DNA from: Oegoconia quadripuncta
Taxonomy: Eukaryota > Arthropoda > Insecta > Lepidoptera > Autostichidae
Assembly (NCBI GenBank): GCA_949316235.1
Contig: OX438748.1
Coordinates: 4,095,001 to 4,159,000 of the forward strand
DNA length: 64,000 nt
Reading direction: 5' to 3'
The position numbers and the translations under genes were made by a program. Position 1 is the stretch's first letter, and the number at the start of each line of letters is the position of its first letter. Under the pieces are notes generated by a model. It saw only the letters and a list, made by a program, of their open reading frames with translations. It was not told where the DNA came from and made no database searches. Shown in pieces: positions 52,201 through 59,989 of the stretch.

Positions 52201-54352
52201 GATCTATAAGAATAAGGATAATGTTTATTTAGAAAATGTTAGATAGTTCAACAAAATATGTTAGGCTGTCATCATCATCCCGTAAACATTCCCTCTGCAA
52301 TATATATAATGATGTAGGCCTTCCCTCGTATATGAAGGAGTATGGGCCATAGTCCGCCATGCTGGCCTAATGCGGGTTGGGGACTGCACGTGCCTTTGAT
52401 TTTTTATTTCTCAGGCATGCAAATTTCTTCACGATGTCTTCCTTCACCGTTTAAGATCGGATAAATGCACATAAGTAATTAAATTACATTTAAAAACTCA
52501 TTTAGGTACATTAGCTTGTCTGAGAATAGAACCCGGACCTCCTAAATTGGGAGACAGCGTCTTAACGGCTGATACGCCGACGTTAGACTATACTTATAAT
52601 AGTATACTACTAATATTACAAAATAAGTAATAAGTAATAAATGGTAGAGATGGATCTACGTGGGTATCTTTTTATATTGAAATTTCAAAAAATCCCGCGG
52701 GATGTGAAACTGGGACGGCAAGCTAGTGCTGCGTACAGAGGGCGGAGTGTAAGTTTTGTTACGACTTAACTGTACTACCGCGTTCACGTTTACGTGAAGA
52801 TTTGTATGAAAAAATGTGCAGCGCCTCTAGCGGATAGTTTGCAAAACGATTGTTTTCATATGGACTTTTTTCGTCAACGCGAACGCGATGGTAAAGTTAA
52901 AAACGAGACAAAACTTACACTTCGCACACAGATATAATAGTACATTACTGCAGAGGATGTAACTGAGCCATCTTAGTCGAGTATGAGTAGATTTCGAGCC
53001 GAAGGCGGTTCTACGCGACCAGAATGCTTAGTCGATGCATGAATTAGTGCTTTTCCTCAAACATAAAACACACAAATTCTATTTATAAAGAACACGAATA
53101 ATATTAACCAAAATTCCTGCTTTGTTAGTGCATATAGTGTTCATCTCTTTATTGTTTTATTGTCACAGATACAGATAAGGTTCGTTCCAAATTCAAATAA
53201 TATGATTATATTACTCATGGACATTAATTGATTCCAGGCTTTTTGGCGGGAACTCGGCGAGTGAAGTAGCATTTTTCTTTATAAGTCTTATAATTTGTGC
53301 ATTCTAACTTTTGAAGCTTAATAATGGCAGAATATTGTGCAGCAAACGTTAGTGATAGTGTACAAGTGAAGGGAAGTGTAAATTAAAGTGCGTAACGGAG
53401 CTTTCGGGTTCCCACAAGAAGCCGCCAAAATCTTTTGTAAAGCATTCTGCCACTTTACTGAAGAATGACTTGACCGTGACTAGACTCTGTATACGCCAAG
53501 TATACGACGAATTACTTGTTTTGACTGAGACTGACTTACAAACTGAAGAAATAAGAGAAATAAGACATGGCTGTTATGGGCTAGATCCCTTTGCCTTCTC
53601 CTAAAGGAGAGAATGAAACCAAAAAATTTATTGATTCCAAATTGAAAATAAATCTATTTTCAGGAGACTTCAAATAAGTCTTTAGAATGCTCAACTTTCT
53701 ATTTCCTGTCAGCAGAAGTATTGATAAGAATTCATAGCATTTTTACTCTCAACGAAAAAGACGGGAGGTTTGTGTGTGTATGTTTCTTTCTCAGTAATGC
53801 GTGGTCCAATTTAAGTGGGTTTTTTTTATATTAAAGACTAAAGGAGATGAGGTCCTTAGCCATGTTTGATGAAATTCGGAGATATTTAGCATTTAAAACA
53901 GTTTTTTGATGATATCATAGTCTTTCGAGAGATTTTTTATAATTATTTTTTATAATAGTTAAGATTAAATCCGAAGATAGGTTCGTAACCACGTTTGATG
54001 TCTATCTAAATGATATAATTATTTGTATTATCCAGGGATTTCCAAAATTTTCAATTTCAAAATTTTTGAAAAAAGAGAAAGTTGACAAAAACTCACCAAG
54101 CACAAAACACGCTGTGTAAACCCCCCCACCGAATGCCGGCTCCAGGAATTCAAACACAACGAACATGTCGTAGTTAACCGACAACGCCCGAATGACCCCG
54201 AAGACGCCATTGGATACTGAAGCGAAGACCAGAGCGAGACGGCGACCATACTTGTCAGATAGCAGACCCGTGAGTGGAATAGAGATGAAGAATCCGGCGT
54301 TATGGACCGTTCCGACTAATGTACGCTTCCAGTCTTGGCAGGCGAGGTTGAA
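37269..54352 (-). CDS. SLC22 / organic cation transporter-like MFS carrier (5' incomplete)
   Basis: Four coding exons on the minus strand: 54352-54097, 39126-38494, 37900-37722 and 37481-37269 (TAA). GT-AG junctions with phases 0, 1, 1, 0 join perfectly; for example G|CG restores Ala in TACFVLALELVGPKG. About 426 residues are visible. Motifs: DWKRTLVGTVHNAG near the first visible membrane segment, loop LSDKYGRR between TM2 and TM3, TESFRWYFSKGRYEEG before the central cytoplasmic loop, LDRYGRKR between TM8 and TM9, and AEVFPTNYRTT between TM10 and TM11, ending in a hydrophilic tail with a His-Asn run. These fit plasma-membrane SLC22 carriers of organic ions; the substrate cannot be told. The N-terminal exon(s) (TM1 and extracellular loop, about 100-130 residues) were not found and probably lie past 64 kb. 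Confidence 0.92.
38064..38135 (+). repeat. LINE-associated repeat in the SLC22-like intron
   Basis: 'catcgtcatcacgtcagaacgtcc' and 'gctgaacataggtcttcccc', as at 21166 and 23095. It lies in the 593-bp intron between exons 38494 and 37900. Confidence 0.55.
38494..39126 (-). CDS. SLC22-like exon: TM5-TM9 region
   Basis: 633 nt, the largest exon, coding LELVGPKGRVF... through ILINYGFVP. Donor GTAACA, acceptor TTTTCAG. Carries TESFRWYF, the loop of basic and acidic residues, and LDRYGRKR. Confidence 0.93.
39637..39965 (-). repeat. SINE family A, full-length (SLC22-like intron)
   Basis: 'ttttatgcacaacggtttgg' to 'gagccacggaggcggt'. Confidence 0.92.
39966..40968. other. Intronic DNA, no exon seen
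   Basis: Contains a short exact duplication 'taaataaagtttactctg' at about 40749-40785. No coding exon recognised. Confidence 0.35.
40969..41250 (+). repeat. SINE family B, full-length
   Basis: 'gacctgtttggtgtagtggt', 'gggttcgaatcccgcgag', 'ctagatggcgctgtgtgtat', then a (TTTA)n tail. Nearly identical to the 46.26-kb copy. Confidence 0.88.
41503..41702 (-). repeat. SINE family A, tail-truncated
   Basis: 'cagacaaccggaacacaaca' to 'aagccacggaatcggtt'. Confidence 0.85.
41991..42316 (-). repeat. SINE family A, full-length
   Basis: Poly-T and 'tgcacgacgggttcatactt' to 'gagccacggaggcggttt'. The head is shortened by about 12 bp. Confidence 0.9.
42317..42768. other. Intronic DNA, no exon seen
   Basis: No repeat or coding exon recognised. 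Confidence 0.3.
42770..43055 (+). pseudogene. CR1/jockey-like LINE C-terminal end
   Basis: The frame reads MHPYVLNIPNIRTKRFASSF, RTAKVWNSLPASVFP and NLGIFKSRVNRHLLG, followed by the 3' UTR 'tcaggtgagattgtagtcaa' and an A-rich end. 5'-truncated. Homologous to the minus-strand copy at 24.63-25.16 kb. Confidence 0.8.
43061..43325 (+). repeat. SINE family A, diverged
   Basis: 'actgcctccgtggttcaatg' to 'accgtcggcctcatat', with several indels. Confidence 0.82.
43326..43844. other. Repeat-like intronic DNA with (CACT)n
   Basis: (ACTC)6 at about 43566-43589 follows 'agtttcgcatttatgacact', a LINE-tail-like phrase. The 43653-43919 frame has no known domain. Confidence 0.4.
43845..44402. repeat. Tandem duplication, 290 and 268 bp
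   Basis: Unit 1 (43845-44134) and unit 2 (44135-44402) share 'ttagagatatggtaatgccc', 'gtgggacacatcttctaatt' and 'tagcctatagc(a/g)tcccactgc', with small deletions in unit 2. Confidence 0.85.
44403..45276. other. Upstream of the OTU-like fragment
   Basis: Non-repetitive AT-rich DNA with a GC-richer patch at 44465-44620. It could be the promoter and leader of the OTU-like frame, but no element can be fixed. Confidence 0.3.
45277..45405 (+). pseudogene. OTU-domain protein N-terminal fragment
   Basis: From the ATG at 45277 the frame reads MSIILKDDDELSGYQVVGMP, then KDGSCLFHSISFLVYG. 'DGxCLF(R/H)xxS' is the catalytic Asp/Cys motif of OTU-type cysteine proteases, with the first hydrophobic strand (YQVVGMP) in the expected place. 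Homology stops after about 40 residues, just before a hairpin (45418-45462) and a long inverted repeat, so the rest of the domain (including the catalytic His) is missing here. OTU genes of this style also occur as transposon cargo in insects, so it need not be a host gene. Confidence 0.5.
45418..45462. repeat. Hairpin
   Basis: GTAGATACGTGGGCATAT pairs with ATATGCCCACGTTTCTAC (one mismatch) around a 5-base loop. Confidence 0.85.
45465..46104. mobile_element. Inverted-repeat element, ~235-bp arms
   Basis: 45465-45702 is the reverse complement of 45871-46104 with very few changes: 'ccagaaccgcta' faces 'tagcggttctgg' at the inner ends and 'gaaatcccaccaaaaacatt' faces 'aatgtttttggtgggatt' at the outer ends. 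The spacer is 168 bp. No transposase. The same peptide can be read in each arm, which is a by-product of the repeat. Confidence 0.85.
46100..46143 (+). repeat. SINE family A, tail-end scrap
   Basis: 'tcacttaacatggtataatt', 'gaggtcacgtggtgcataaaa', joined directly to the inverted-repeat element. Confidence 0.6.
46256..46530 (+). repeat. SINE family B, full-length
   Basis: 'acctgtttggtgtagtggtt', 'gggttcgaatcccgctag', 'ctagatggcgctgtgtgtat', then a TTTATTA tail. Confidence 0.88.
46868..47103 (-). repeat. RTE-like LINE 3' end (reverse)
   Basis: 'ctaatgttataaatgcgaaa', 'ggatttggatgaaatttggt', 'agtgagtagttcccgcggt', 'gggagcggaaagctaatta'. Confidence 0.7.
47105..47633. other. Intronic, no exon seen
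   Basis: Includes the 'cacgtcctcactgttggggc' repeat at 47535-47590. Confidence 0.35.
47634..47673 (-). repeat. SINE family A, head fragment
   Basis: 'aaacccaatgttgtttacat' plus 'tgagccacggaggcg'. Confidence 0.75.
47690..47912 (-). repeat. SINE family C, full-length
   Basis: 'atatttcggacacttacgcc' to 'cactacatcaaccaatttgg'. The B-box region is 'gattcgaacccgcaaccg'. Confidence 0.82.
47913..49017. other. Intronic, no exon seen
   Basis: AT-rich with no recognisable repeat or exon. Confidence 0.35.
49018..49172. repeat. (GAATA/GAACA)n microsatellite
   Basis: About 30 units of a 5-bp motif that switch from GAATA to GAACA and back. Confidence 0.95.
49172..49508 (+). repeat. SINE family A, full-length, inside the microsatellite
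   Basis: 'taaccgcctccgtggctcaa' to 'gcataaaaaaaaaaaga'. The GAATA repeat resumes at 49508-49535, so the SINE split it. Confidence 0.93.
49536..50082. other. LINE-derived intronic DNA
   Basis: 'cataactttattcgctgaca' after the microsatellite looks like a LINE 3' UTR read backwards. 49850-49975 matches the 24.49-24.61 kb LINE fragment. Confidence 0.45.
50083..50383 (-). repeat. SINE family A, near full-length
   Basis: 'ttgacctcaatcacacctga' to 'gagccacgggggcggtt'. The A tail is missing. Confidence 0.9.
50384..50714. other. Intronic, no exon seen
   Basis: No repeat or exon recognised. Confidence 0.3.
50715..50768 (+). repeat. Dispersed repeat R, left part
   Basis: 'tgtgaccttcccagtccacc', 'actcacgaggtgtatatga', interrupted by a LINE and resumed at 51652. 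Confidence 0.8.
50763..51652 (-). mobile_element. 5'-truncated jockey-like LINE inserted into repeat R
   Basis: The minus-strand frame 51631-51266 reads KRPYRYPTANVYRESLVLTV, RQLYISKMAL, KVPLNSVRTAFAQRFSPF and ends ENLLKIVM with a stop; 'YPTxxLY...LLTVRQLxI' is the C-terminal wording of insect jockey-type RT proteins. 3' UTR of about 500 bp. The A-rich 3' tail appears as 'atgaaaaaatgaaaaaat' near 50770. TATGAA flanks both sides as a candidate target duplication. Confidence 0.8.
51652..51985 (+). repeat. Dispersed repeat R, right part
   Basis: 'cagaaggggcgggacagctc' to 'aaaagaacgacaccgttaca', matching 26322-26600. Confidence 0.85.
51986..52261. other. Intronic, no exon seen
   Basis: AT-rich; nothing recognised. 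Confidence 0.3.
52262..52590 (-). repeat. SINE family D, full-length
   Basis: 'gtaggccttccctcgtatat', 'ctaatgcgggttggggactg', 'acgatgtcttccttcaccgt', 'cctaaattgggagacagcgt'. Confidence 0.85.
52736..52931. mobile_element. 196-bp MITE, full copy
   Basis: Begins CAGAGGGCGGAGTGTAAGTT and ends AACTTACACTTCGCACACAG, an inverted pair. The inner inverted repeats include 'cgcgttcacgtt' and 'aacgcgaacgcg'. A 69-bp deletion relative sits in the SINE at 18.03 kb. Confidence 0.85.
52932..53236. other. Intronic, no exon seen
   Basis: Nothing recognised. Confidence 0.3.
53238..53623 (+). mobile_element. Retroposed transcript family, most complete copy with 10-bp TSD
   Basis: Starts 'ggctttttggcgggaactcg', ends 'gagagaatgaaaccaaaaaa'. 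ATTGATTCCA occurs directly before it (53227-53236) and directly after it (about 53629-53638): a 10-bp target-site duplication, as left by LINE enzymes. Inside, an ATG frame MAEYCAANVSDSVQVKGSVN stops early, while another frame is open from about 53350 to the 3' part (TSEGKCKLKCVTELSGSHKK ... LVLTETDLQTEEIREIRHG ... DPFAFS, stop). I do not recognise either peptide. Confidence 0.8.
53640..54096. other. Intron end next to SLC22-like exon
   Basis: Nothing recognised apart from T-rich stretches. Confidence 0.3.
54097..54352 (-). CDS. SLC22-like exon: TM2-TM4 region
   Basis: 256 nt, phase 0 start at FNLACQDWKRTLVG, with LSDKYGRR (the MFS signature loop), ending in a split Ala codon. Donor GTGAGT, acceptor TTCCAG. 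It lies 15 kb from the next exon, but the reading frame and family alignment join without a gap. Confidence 0.93.
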
Positions 54353-54417
54353 CTGGAATTAAATGATAAGGGCGTTGAGTACATATTTTATAAAAATTTA
54401 ATAAGTAGGAGATGAGA

Positions 54418-54750
54418 ACCGCCTCCGTGGCTCAATGTAAACAAGCCCTATGCTTACGAATCGGAGGTCGCAGGTTCGATCCCCAGCGGGGTACATGTTT
54501 AGTACTCGGTTTGATTGGTGGTAGGGCATTTTAAATGTCCGCCTGGCTAGCTACCACCATCTTATCTAAATCTGTCGCTAAGCAGCAATGTGAATAGCCT
54601 TGTTGTGTTCCGGTTGTCAGAGATAAGATAGCCAGTACTCCAAATGTGTTGGAGTTACCGGGTCAGTACGCTTCCACCTTCGACCTCATCTTCACTTAAC
54701 ATCAGGTGTGATTGAGGTCAAGTACGAACCCGTCGTGCATAAAAAAAAAA
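54418..54750 (+). repeat. SINE family A, full-length
   Basis: 'accgcctccgtggctcaatg' to 'gtcgtgcataaaaaaaaaa'. Confidence 0.92.
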
Positions 54751-54751
54751 C

Positions 54752-54962
54752 TGTCCGTTGCCGGTGGGTTGTCTCCATCCCAGAACCTTCATGCGCCACC
54801 GACCATCAGTTCTTCGAGCTATGTGCCCTGCCCATTGCCACTTCATCTTTCTAATCCGCAATGAAACGCCGAAGATCGCCCTCTTCATAGCTCGTTGGGT
54901 GTCTTTAAACTTTCTTATGAGGCCCATAGAGAGAGACACGTTTCAGTGTCATAAGTCATAAC
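54752..54962 (-). pseudogene. RTE-like LINE ORF fragment
   Basis: The minus-strand frame reads MSLSMGLIRKFKDTQRAMKR, AIFGVSLRIRKMKWQWAGHI and ARRTDGRWRMKVLGWR. 'WAGHIARRTDGRW' is diagnostic of RTE-type elements in Lepidoptera. The family segment between 'GVSLRD' and 'KxKWQWAGHI' is deleted here. Confidence 0.85.
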
Positions 54963-55570
54963 ATAGGATGGATTAAAGAGTTTCGTCCCTCATCGTTACC
55001 TCAGTACCTTGTACAGAAGAAACTATATAATGGATTACTAATTGCTGGGCAAAAAACGTTTCCCAAAGTATCACATGCCAAAGTATGTTTCCCAAATTTT
55101 CATTTGGCAAAACAACTTTTCGCAATTTTACAGTTAGCAATACTATTTTCGGCAATTTATTGTTTAACAAATAATTACTTGTCAATGTTTCATTTTAGCA
55201 AGTATTATGTAGTCAAATATGGTTTGGCATAACATGCTCTTCCCAAATATTAGGTCCTTACCTATGCAATTGGCGTTTTGTATGAAGAATTTCATTAAGA
55301 CTGTTTTCTCCATACAAACATTTTTTATTTTTTTTTGGGAACGACAAATCCAAATTTAGCTAAACTTTGTGTGTATAATCGGATAACATTATTAAGTATA
55401 GGCAGCTTTAATTTTTAAAAGTAACCGCTTTACAAAGGTTTCAGCGTATCTAAGAAATGATTATGGAAAGCACATGAAAAGACTCTGTGCAAATTTTTTT
55501 TATTATGTGAGTTAGCCCAGAAATTAAAAAATATTTCATGTGAAACCTTGAAATAATATTCCATTTTCCA
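54963..55570. repeat. AT-rich repeat flanking the LINE ORF
   Basis: A run of short phrases such as 'cccaaatt', 'ggcaaaac', 'gcaatttta', 'tagcaagtat' and 'gggaacgaca'. The same style returns at 57160-57330 ('ttgccaaatg', 'tgaccaagtg', 'tgggaacgga'), so both may be ends or relatives of one element. Confidence 0.4.
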
Positions 55571-56563
55571 TTGGGCATTCGAACAATTTCAGATTTGGCA
55601 CTGCCGGGCTTTATCTCCTCCATCCACAGCACTTCTACCCTCATCAGCAAGATTCTCAACGTTTCTAATCTTGCTGACTTGCGGGTGTCGGGCTTGCTGG
55701 AGGCGGAGTCAGCTTGGTGTGTTGCTAATCCTCATGGAAGTATGCCTATTGAAAAGGGTTTTCAGAGTGCTTGGGATTCAGTCTCTACTAAGTCTAAGCA
55801 TTCTGCCCTAATCCAGCATTGTCCAAACCCCTCGGAAATTGCTAGATTGTTGGCAGTCTCCGAGAAGGAATCCGGGCATTGGTTGCACGCATTACCTTCT
55901 GTCAATTTAGGGACGGTATTGGACCCCAGTTCACTACGTATTGCTGTTTGCCTTAGGCTCGGGGCCAATGTTTGTTCAACGCATCGTTGCATTTGTGGCC
56001 AGCAAGTGGACAATCTTGGTCGTCATGGCCTTTCGTGCTCCAGAAGTGCCGGTCGTGTATTTAGGCACTGTACCCTCAATGACCTCATTCGTCGGTATCT
56101 TGCTTCTGCCTCAGTTCCCTCAACCCTGGAACCCTCGGGAATGTCATCTGTGGATGGCAAGAGACCTGACGGTTGCACTCTGGTGCCTTGGCGACTCGGT
56201 CGCTCTCTGGTATGGGATGCCACATGTGTTGACACCTTGGCCCCGTCTTACGTGCAGAGCTCTGCCCGCAAGCCTGGTGCTGCTGCCGATCTCGCCCAGA
56301 TAGTAAAGTGCCGCAAATACGCATTTCTATCTGCTAATTATGAGTTTGCGGCACTTGCCTTCGAGACTCTGGGCCCCTGGTCTTCAGACACCAAAAACTT
56401 CGTAAAGGCGGTGTCTGATAAGCTAATTGTGGCATCAGGTGATATAAGGGCGGGCTCTTTTTTCGCTCAAAGATTAAGCCTAGCTATTCAGCGGGGCAAT
56501 GCAGCCAGTGTGTTGGGGACAATGCCCAAGGTGGGAGAGCTGGACGCGATACATTTTTTGTAA
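55571..56563 (+). pseudogene. Non-LTR retrotransposon C-terminal segment, 330 codons open, 5'-truncated
   Basis: One uninterrupted frame ends at a TAA. Order of motifs: RLLAVSEKESGHWLHALPS, then VCLRLGANVC, then a zinc-knuckle CICGQQVDNLGRHGLSCSRS (C-x-C-x8-H-x3-C), then KRPDGCTLVPW with WDATCVDTLAPS, then FVKAVSDKL and RLSLAIQRGNAASVLGT. Zinc-knuckle plus RPD...WDA resembles the PD-(D/E)XK-type endonuclease tail seen at the end of some LINE proteins; this wording recurs widely in animal retroelements. The RT domain itself is absent. Base composition is much more GC-rich than the surroundings. There is no proper start codon, so it is probably not expressed as such. A short 3' UTR follows. Confidence 0.75.
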
Positions 56564-56668
56564 TTATGTAAATATAACTGAAACTAGAATATTATAAGCG
56601 CTCTAAGTATAAATATTTTAATTACATAATAATTTTCCAAATAAAAAACAAATTTGGATATAGCTTTT

Positions 56669-56910
56669 GACGACCGATTGGTGTAGTGGATAGTGACCCT
56701 GTCAGCGAAACCAACGGTTGCGGGTTCGAATCTCGCGACGGGTAAATGTTTGTATGATGAATATGAACATTTATTCCTGAGTCATGGATGTTTATATAAA
56801 TATTTATGTATGTTTATCCGTTATCTAGTATCCATAGCACAAGCTTTGCTTAGTTTGGGACTAGATGATTGGTGTAAGTGTCCGAAATATTAAATATTAA
56901 ATTTTAATTA
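56669..56910 (+). repeat. SINE family C, full-length
   Basis: 'cgaccgattggtgtagtgga', 'gcgggttcgaatctcgcga', 'gtgtccgaaatattaaatat'. Confidence 0.88.
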
Positions 56911-57377
56911 ATTTATTAAAGCTTTGAAAATCGCAGGAATTAGTACATATGATTAACGAAGAAAAAATACTCCAATTTCATACGTAAAGACCCAATATAT
57001 TTTTATTATACTAATAAATTCCGGCGCTTCGCTCGTTCGGCTCGCGCTTTGTTGGGGTCACAGTTAACCTAACCCTCTTTTCTAGCAGTTCTAATCTAGC
57101 CTACGTAACCTATATTATCACCCATATTAAAATGAAAATATTTTTGGAATATATTTTTTTACAAAATAAAGCATTTGGTTACTGTTTTATATCATATACA
57201 ATAAAGCATAGCAAGTATATATAAGACTTAATAAAACTTGTGCAAGTAAAAGGTTGCCAAATGAATATTTGACCAAGTGATTAACATGCGAAATATAAAT
57301 TTGCTAAAGATTCTTTTGGGAACGGAAGGATACCAAATATAATAATATGATCGTACCTAACATCTTTTTTTACCAAG
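56911..57377. other. AT-rich repeat-like DNA, no gene seen
   Basis: 57015-57060 holds the GC-rich 'cgcttcgctcgttcggctcg' motif; 57160-57330 resembles 55050-55380. Confidence 0.35.
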
Positions 57378-57545
57378 CAAAGCTTGTGCTATGGGTACTA
57401 GATAACATACGTAAATATAAAACTTCCATGATCGAGAATAAATGTTCGTATTCATCATACAAATATTTAACCCTCGCGAGATTCGAACCCGCAACCGTTG
57501 GTTTCGCTGACAGGGTCACTATCCATTACACCAATCGGTCGTCAG
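57378..57545 (-). repeat. SINE family C
   Basis: 'gcaaagcttgtgctatgggt' to 'tacaccaatcggtcgtcaga'. Confidence 0.82.
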
Positions 57546-57689
57546 ACATCGGTAAATATCTATTAACTAAATAACTAGAACCGACAAAGCACGTATTTTG
57601 TATCCGAAGCATTTAATAAACGTGCTTTGTGAATGCACATATTCCAGTAATTATTCTTAAAAACATAACTCTACATTTTGTTATTACAA

Positions 57690-57893
57690 AGGTCAGGCAC
57701 GTTTTCTTTCATAGGTAGTTTCGAGTCTCTGAACTCGCACATCAACAGGCTTGTTCAGATTGGTGGATTGTATAACGTGCTCTCTAAAGCACGGAAACAT
57801 AAGTAAGAAAATTCCAGTAATGGTCACCCATCCAAGGCTTGAAAGTGCCAGATATTGCTGAATGTCGTAATCGAAAACGAATGGAGTATGAGT
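57690..57893 (-). repeat. 5S-rRNA-derived SINE
   Basis: On the minus strand 'ttttcgattacgacattcag' and 'ccttggatgggtgaccatta' align with the 5S-like heads at 59.48 and 62.1 kb. The body 'tttccgtgctttagagagca' follows. A long open frame across it is accidental. Confidence 0.6.
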
Positions 57894-57894
57894 A

Positions 57895-58085
57895 TGAGTT
57901 GTTTATCCCGCGGGAACTACTCACTTTTTCGAGATAAGTAATATTCTATGTCTTAATTCGGGGTACGTTCTATCTATATACCAAATTTAATCCAAATCCG
58001 TTCATCGGTTTAGCCGTGATTGAGCATCAAACAAATAAACAAACAAACATCTAAACTTTCGCATTTACAATATTACTTAGAAGTT
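57895..58085 (+). repeat. RTE-like LINE 3' end
   Basis: 'gttgtttatcccgcgggaac', 'ccaaatttaatccaaatccg', 'actttcgcatttacaatatt'. Confidence 0.72.
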
Positions 58086-58876
58086 AGTTTCTTGTCATCC
58101 GTTTCATCTAAAACCAGTTTAATCCTCAAGATAATTAACTATTTTATTCTGTTGATGTCGTTACATTATGTTGTAATATTTAGTAATTAATAATAACATT
58201 GTGTAAATATTTTAAAGGCGCCTTGAACTTGAGTATTATGTAATAACAATATTACTTTAAAAACCAAAAAACCCGACAGCATATTTAGCATTTCACAAGC
58301 GGGATGATGAATTTTTGGTCATAAAGTGTGTCCTATGACACTCCATGGGTCACGACGAATCTAATGACATTAACTTTATATTTCATTAAAGAATTGATAT
58401 TATATATCATTAAAGAATAAGTGTCACATAAGATATTTAGCCAAAATTCTAAGTAATTAATAAATTATAACACCAAATTGAAAAATTAAAAAAGCCCCGA
58501 GAAAACAAGGAATTAAAACAAAACGTCTGAACCGATTTTGATAAAATATGTCTAAGAACACCCGTAAGAAAACCTGCTTTCGAAAAAAAAACCGCATCCA
58601 AATCGGGAGAACAGACTGTGTCTGACACATACACATAGCGGTCAAACTTATAACATTCCTCTTTTTACTCTAATAATAATAATTTGTTAATTAAATTAAA
58701 TTAAATTATTAAAATTAAAATGTTAATAATTTAATTGGGGGTAAAAATTACGAATTATTATATTATATAATATATTATATTTAATATTAAAAATTAAACT
58801 GCAAGATTGTAACAAATAAATATAAATAAACACTGATTAAAGCAAACTTTTTACTATAGCCATCTAATCTGTATCT
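58086..58876. other. Very AT-rich intergenic/intronic DNA
   Basis: 58262-58370 repeats the 'cccgacagc' remnant of 1.2 kb. 58680-58830 is a TTAAT/TATAAT-rich low-complexity tract. No gene seen. Confidence 0.4.
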
Positions 58877-58878
58877 TC

Positions 58879-58963
58879 GTACAGTCGCTGCAGAGAAATA
58901 TGAGCCCCTATTCACATATGACTCTAAGTACGGGTGGTCATGTTTCTCTGCAGCTGACTGTAC
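58879..58963. mobile_element. 85-bp fold-back MITE
   Basis: 'gtacagtcgctgcagagaaa' at the left pairs with 'tttctctgcagctgactgtac' at the right (one base inserted). Confidence 0.75.
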
Positions 58964-59156
58964 AATTTATTCACGTAGTTTGTATGTGCATTCCTATTTA
59001 ATACCGCACAACCTACCTATTTCAAATGTACTGTCCGTATACCCAAAGGTTGCATGGAAGAGATAGCTTTTAGTGATAAGGTCGCCAAATTGTACATTCT
59101 ATTCTTACCACTTTTCTGAAACTGTATTTTCTTTTCTGTTGTGCAATAAAGTGTAT

Positions 59157-59186
59157 TTCTATTGTATTGTATTGTATTGTATTGTA
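59157..59186. repeat. (TATTG)n microsatellite
   Basis: Five to six perfect TATTG units. Confidence 0.9.
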
Positions 59187-59454
59187 CAAAGAGACAGAGT
59201 AGATACCTATAGTAATTGCGTCACTTAAAGAATATATTTTAAATAACTGTTGAACTTGAAAAGTGAAACGGTGAAACTAGTCACTATTCTGGGGCCGAAA
59301 AAAATATAAGAATCCACAATAACAGAATAGATAGGTAGGTAGCGAAATGTCGGACAGAGAATCGGAAATGTTGCAAACTACATTCATTTATGTGCTACTT
59401 GTAGGTATTAGTAGGCACGAGATGGGTTTTATAATATAGTTAATAGGTATGTAT

Positions 59455-59760
59455 TGGTGAGGTGGAAGCACTCGTGGCGTTGTTTTCGATTAGCGAAGTT
59501 AAGCAACTGGCACGGTCACTCCTTGGATGGGTAACCACTGGCTTTTTTCGAGTGTTACTGTGCTTAGTCGGTCCCGATTGTTTTCAATTGAAGGCAAGGC
59601 AGCGGTGGCCTACAAGGACTGCTTAAAAACAGATCGGCTGGTTGTCATAAACTGACACAAATTCACAAATCCGCATTGAGCCCGGGTGGTGGATTATGGC
59701 CCTCTCTTCCAGTAAGAGAAGGCTGTATTCCAATGGAAGGGACGTAGTATCTACCTATAC
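59455..59760 (+). repeat. 5S-rRNA-derived SINE, best copy
   Basis: 'gcgaagttaagcaactggca' and 'ccttggatgggtaaccactg' are the 5S rRNA internal-promoter region (A-box and C-box parts). A unique body 'gtcggtcccgattgttttca', 'aggcagcggtggcctacaag' follows, with an end in CTACCTAC repeats. Too short and divergent at its ends to be a real 5S gene. Confidence 0.7.
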
Positions 59761-59989
59761 CTACCTACCTACCTATACGGCACGAGAGACTTCTTATTTA
59801 AGATGGGCTTCACTGTAAATATAACTTTCAGAGCATGCAACAAAGAAAGGGAATCAATGAAGCACGTTCTGTGTGACCGTGATGCTATGGCCGTGAGAGG
59901 TAGGTATGCGTAATCTAGGTAAGGGATATCCCAGACCTGGAGACTACATCCTTTGTCCACTGCCATGTATCATAAGACTTATGAAGGCT

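Noticed and set aside
21246..57545. tRNA genes at the 'ggttcgaatccc' and 'ggttcgatcccc' sites
   Set aside because: The heads lack proper acceptor-stem pairing and CCA-side ends, and each is followed by the same SINE body. They are SINE heads, not tRNA genes.
57690..57893. Minus-strand 67-codon open frame with a membrane-like helix and basic tail, resembling a last coding exon
   Set aside because: It overlaps a 5S-rRNA-derived SINE (matching words at 59.48 and 62.1 kb), has no splice acceptor, and is closed upstream by a stop inside an RTE tail.
59480..59545. 5S rRNA gene
   Set aside because: Only the internal promoter part is 5S-like; the ends differ, and a SINE body replaces the T-run terminator.
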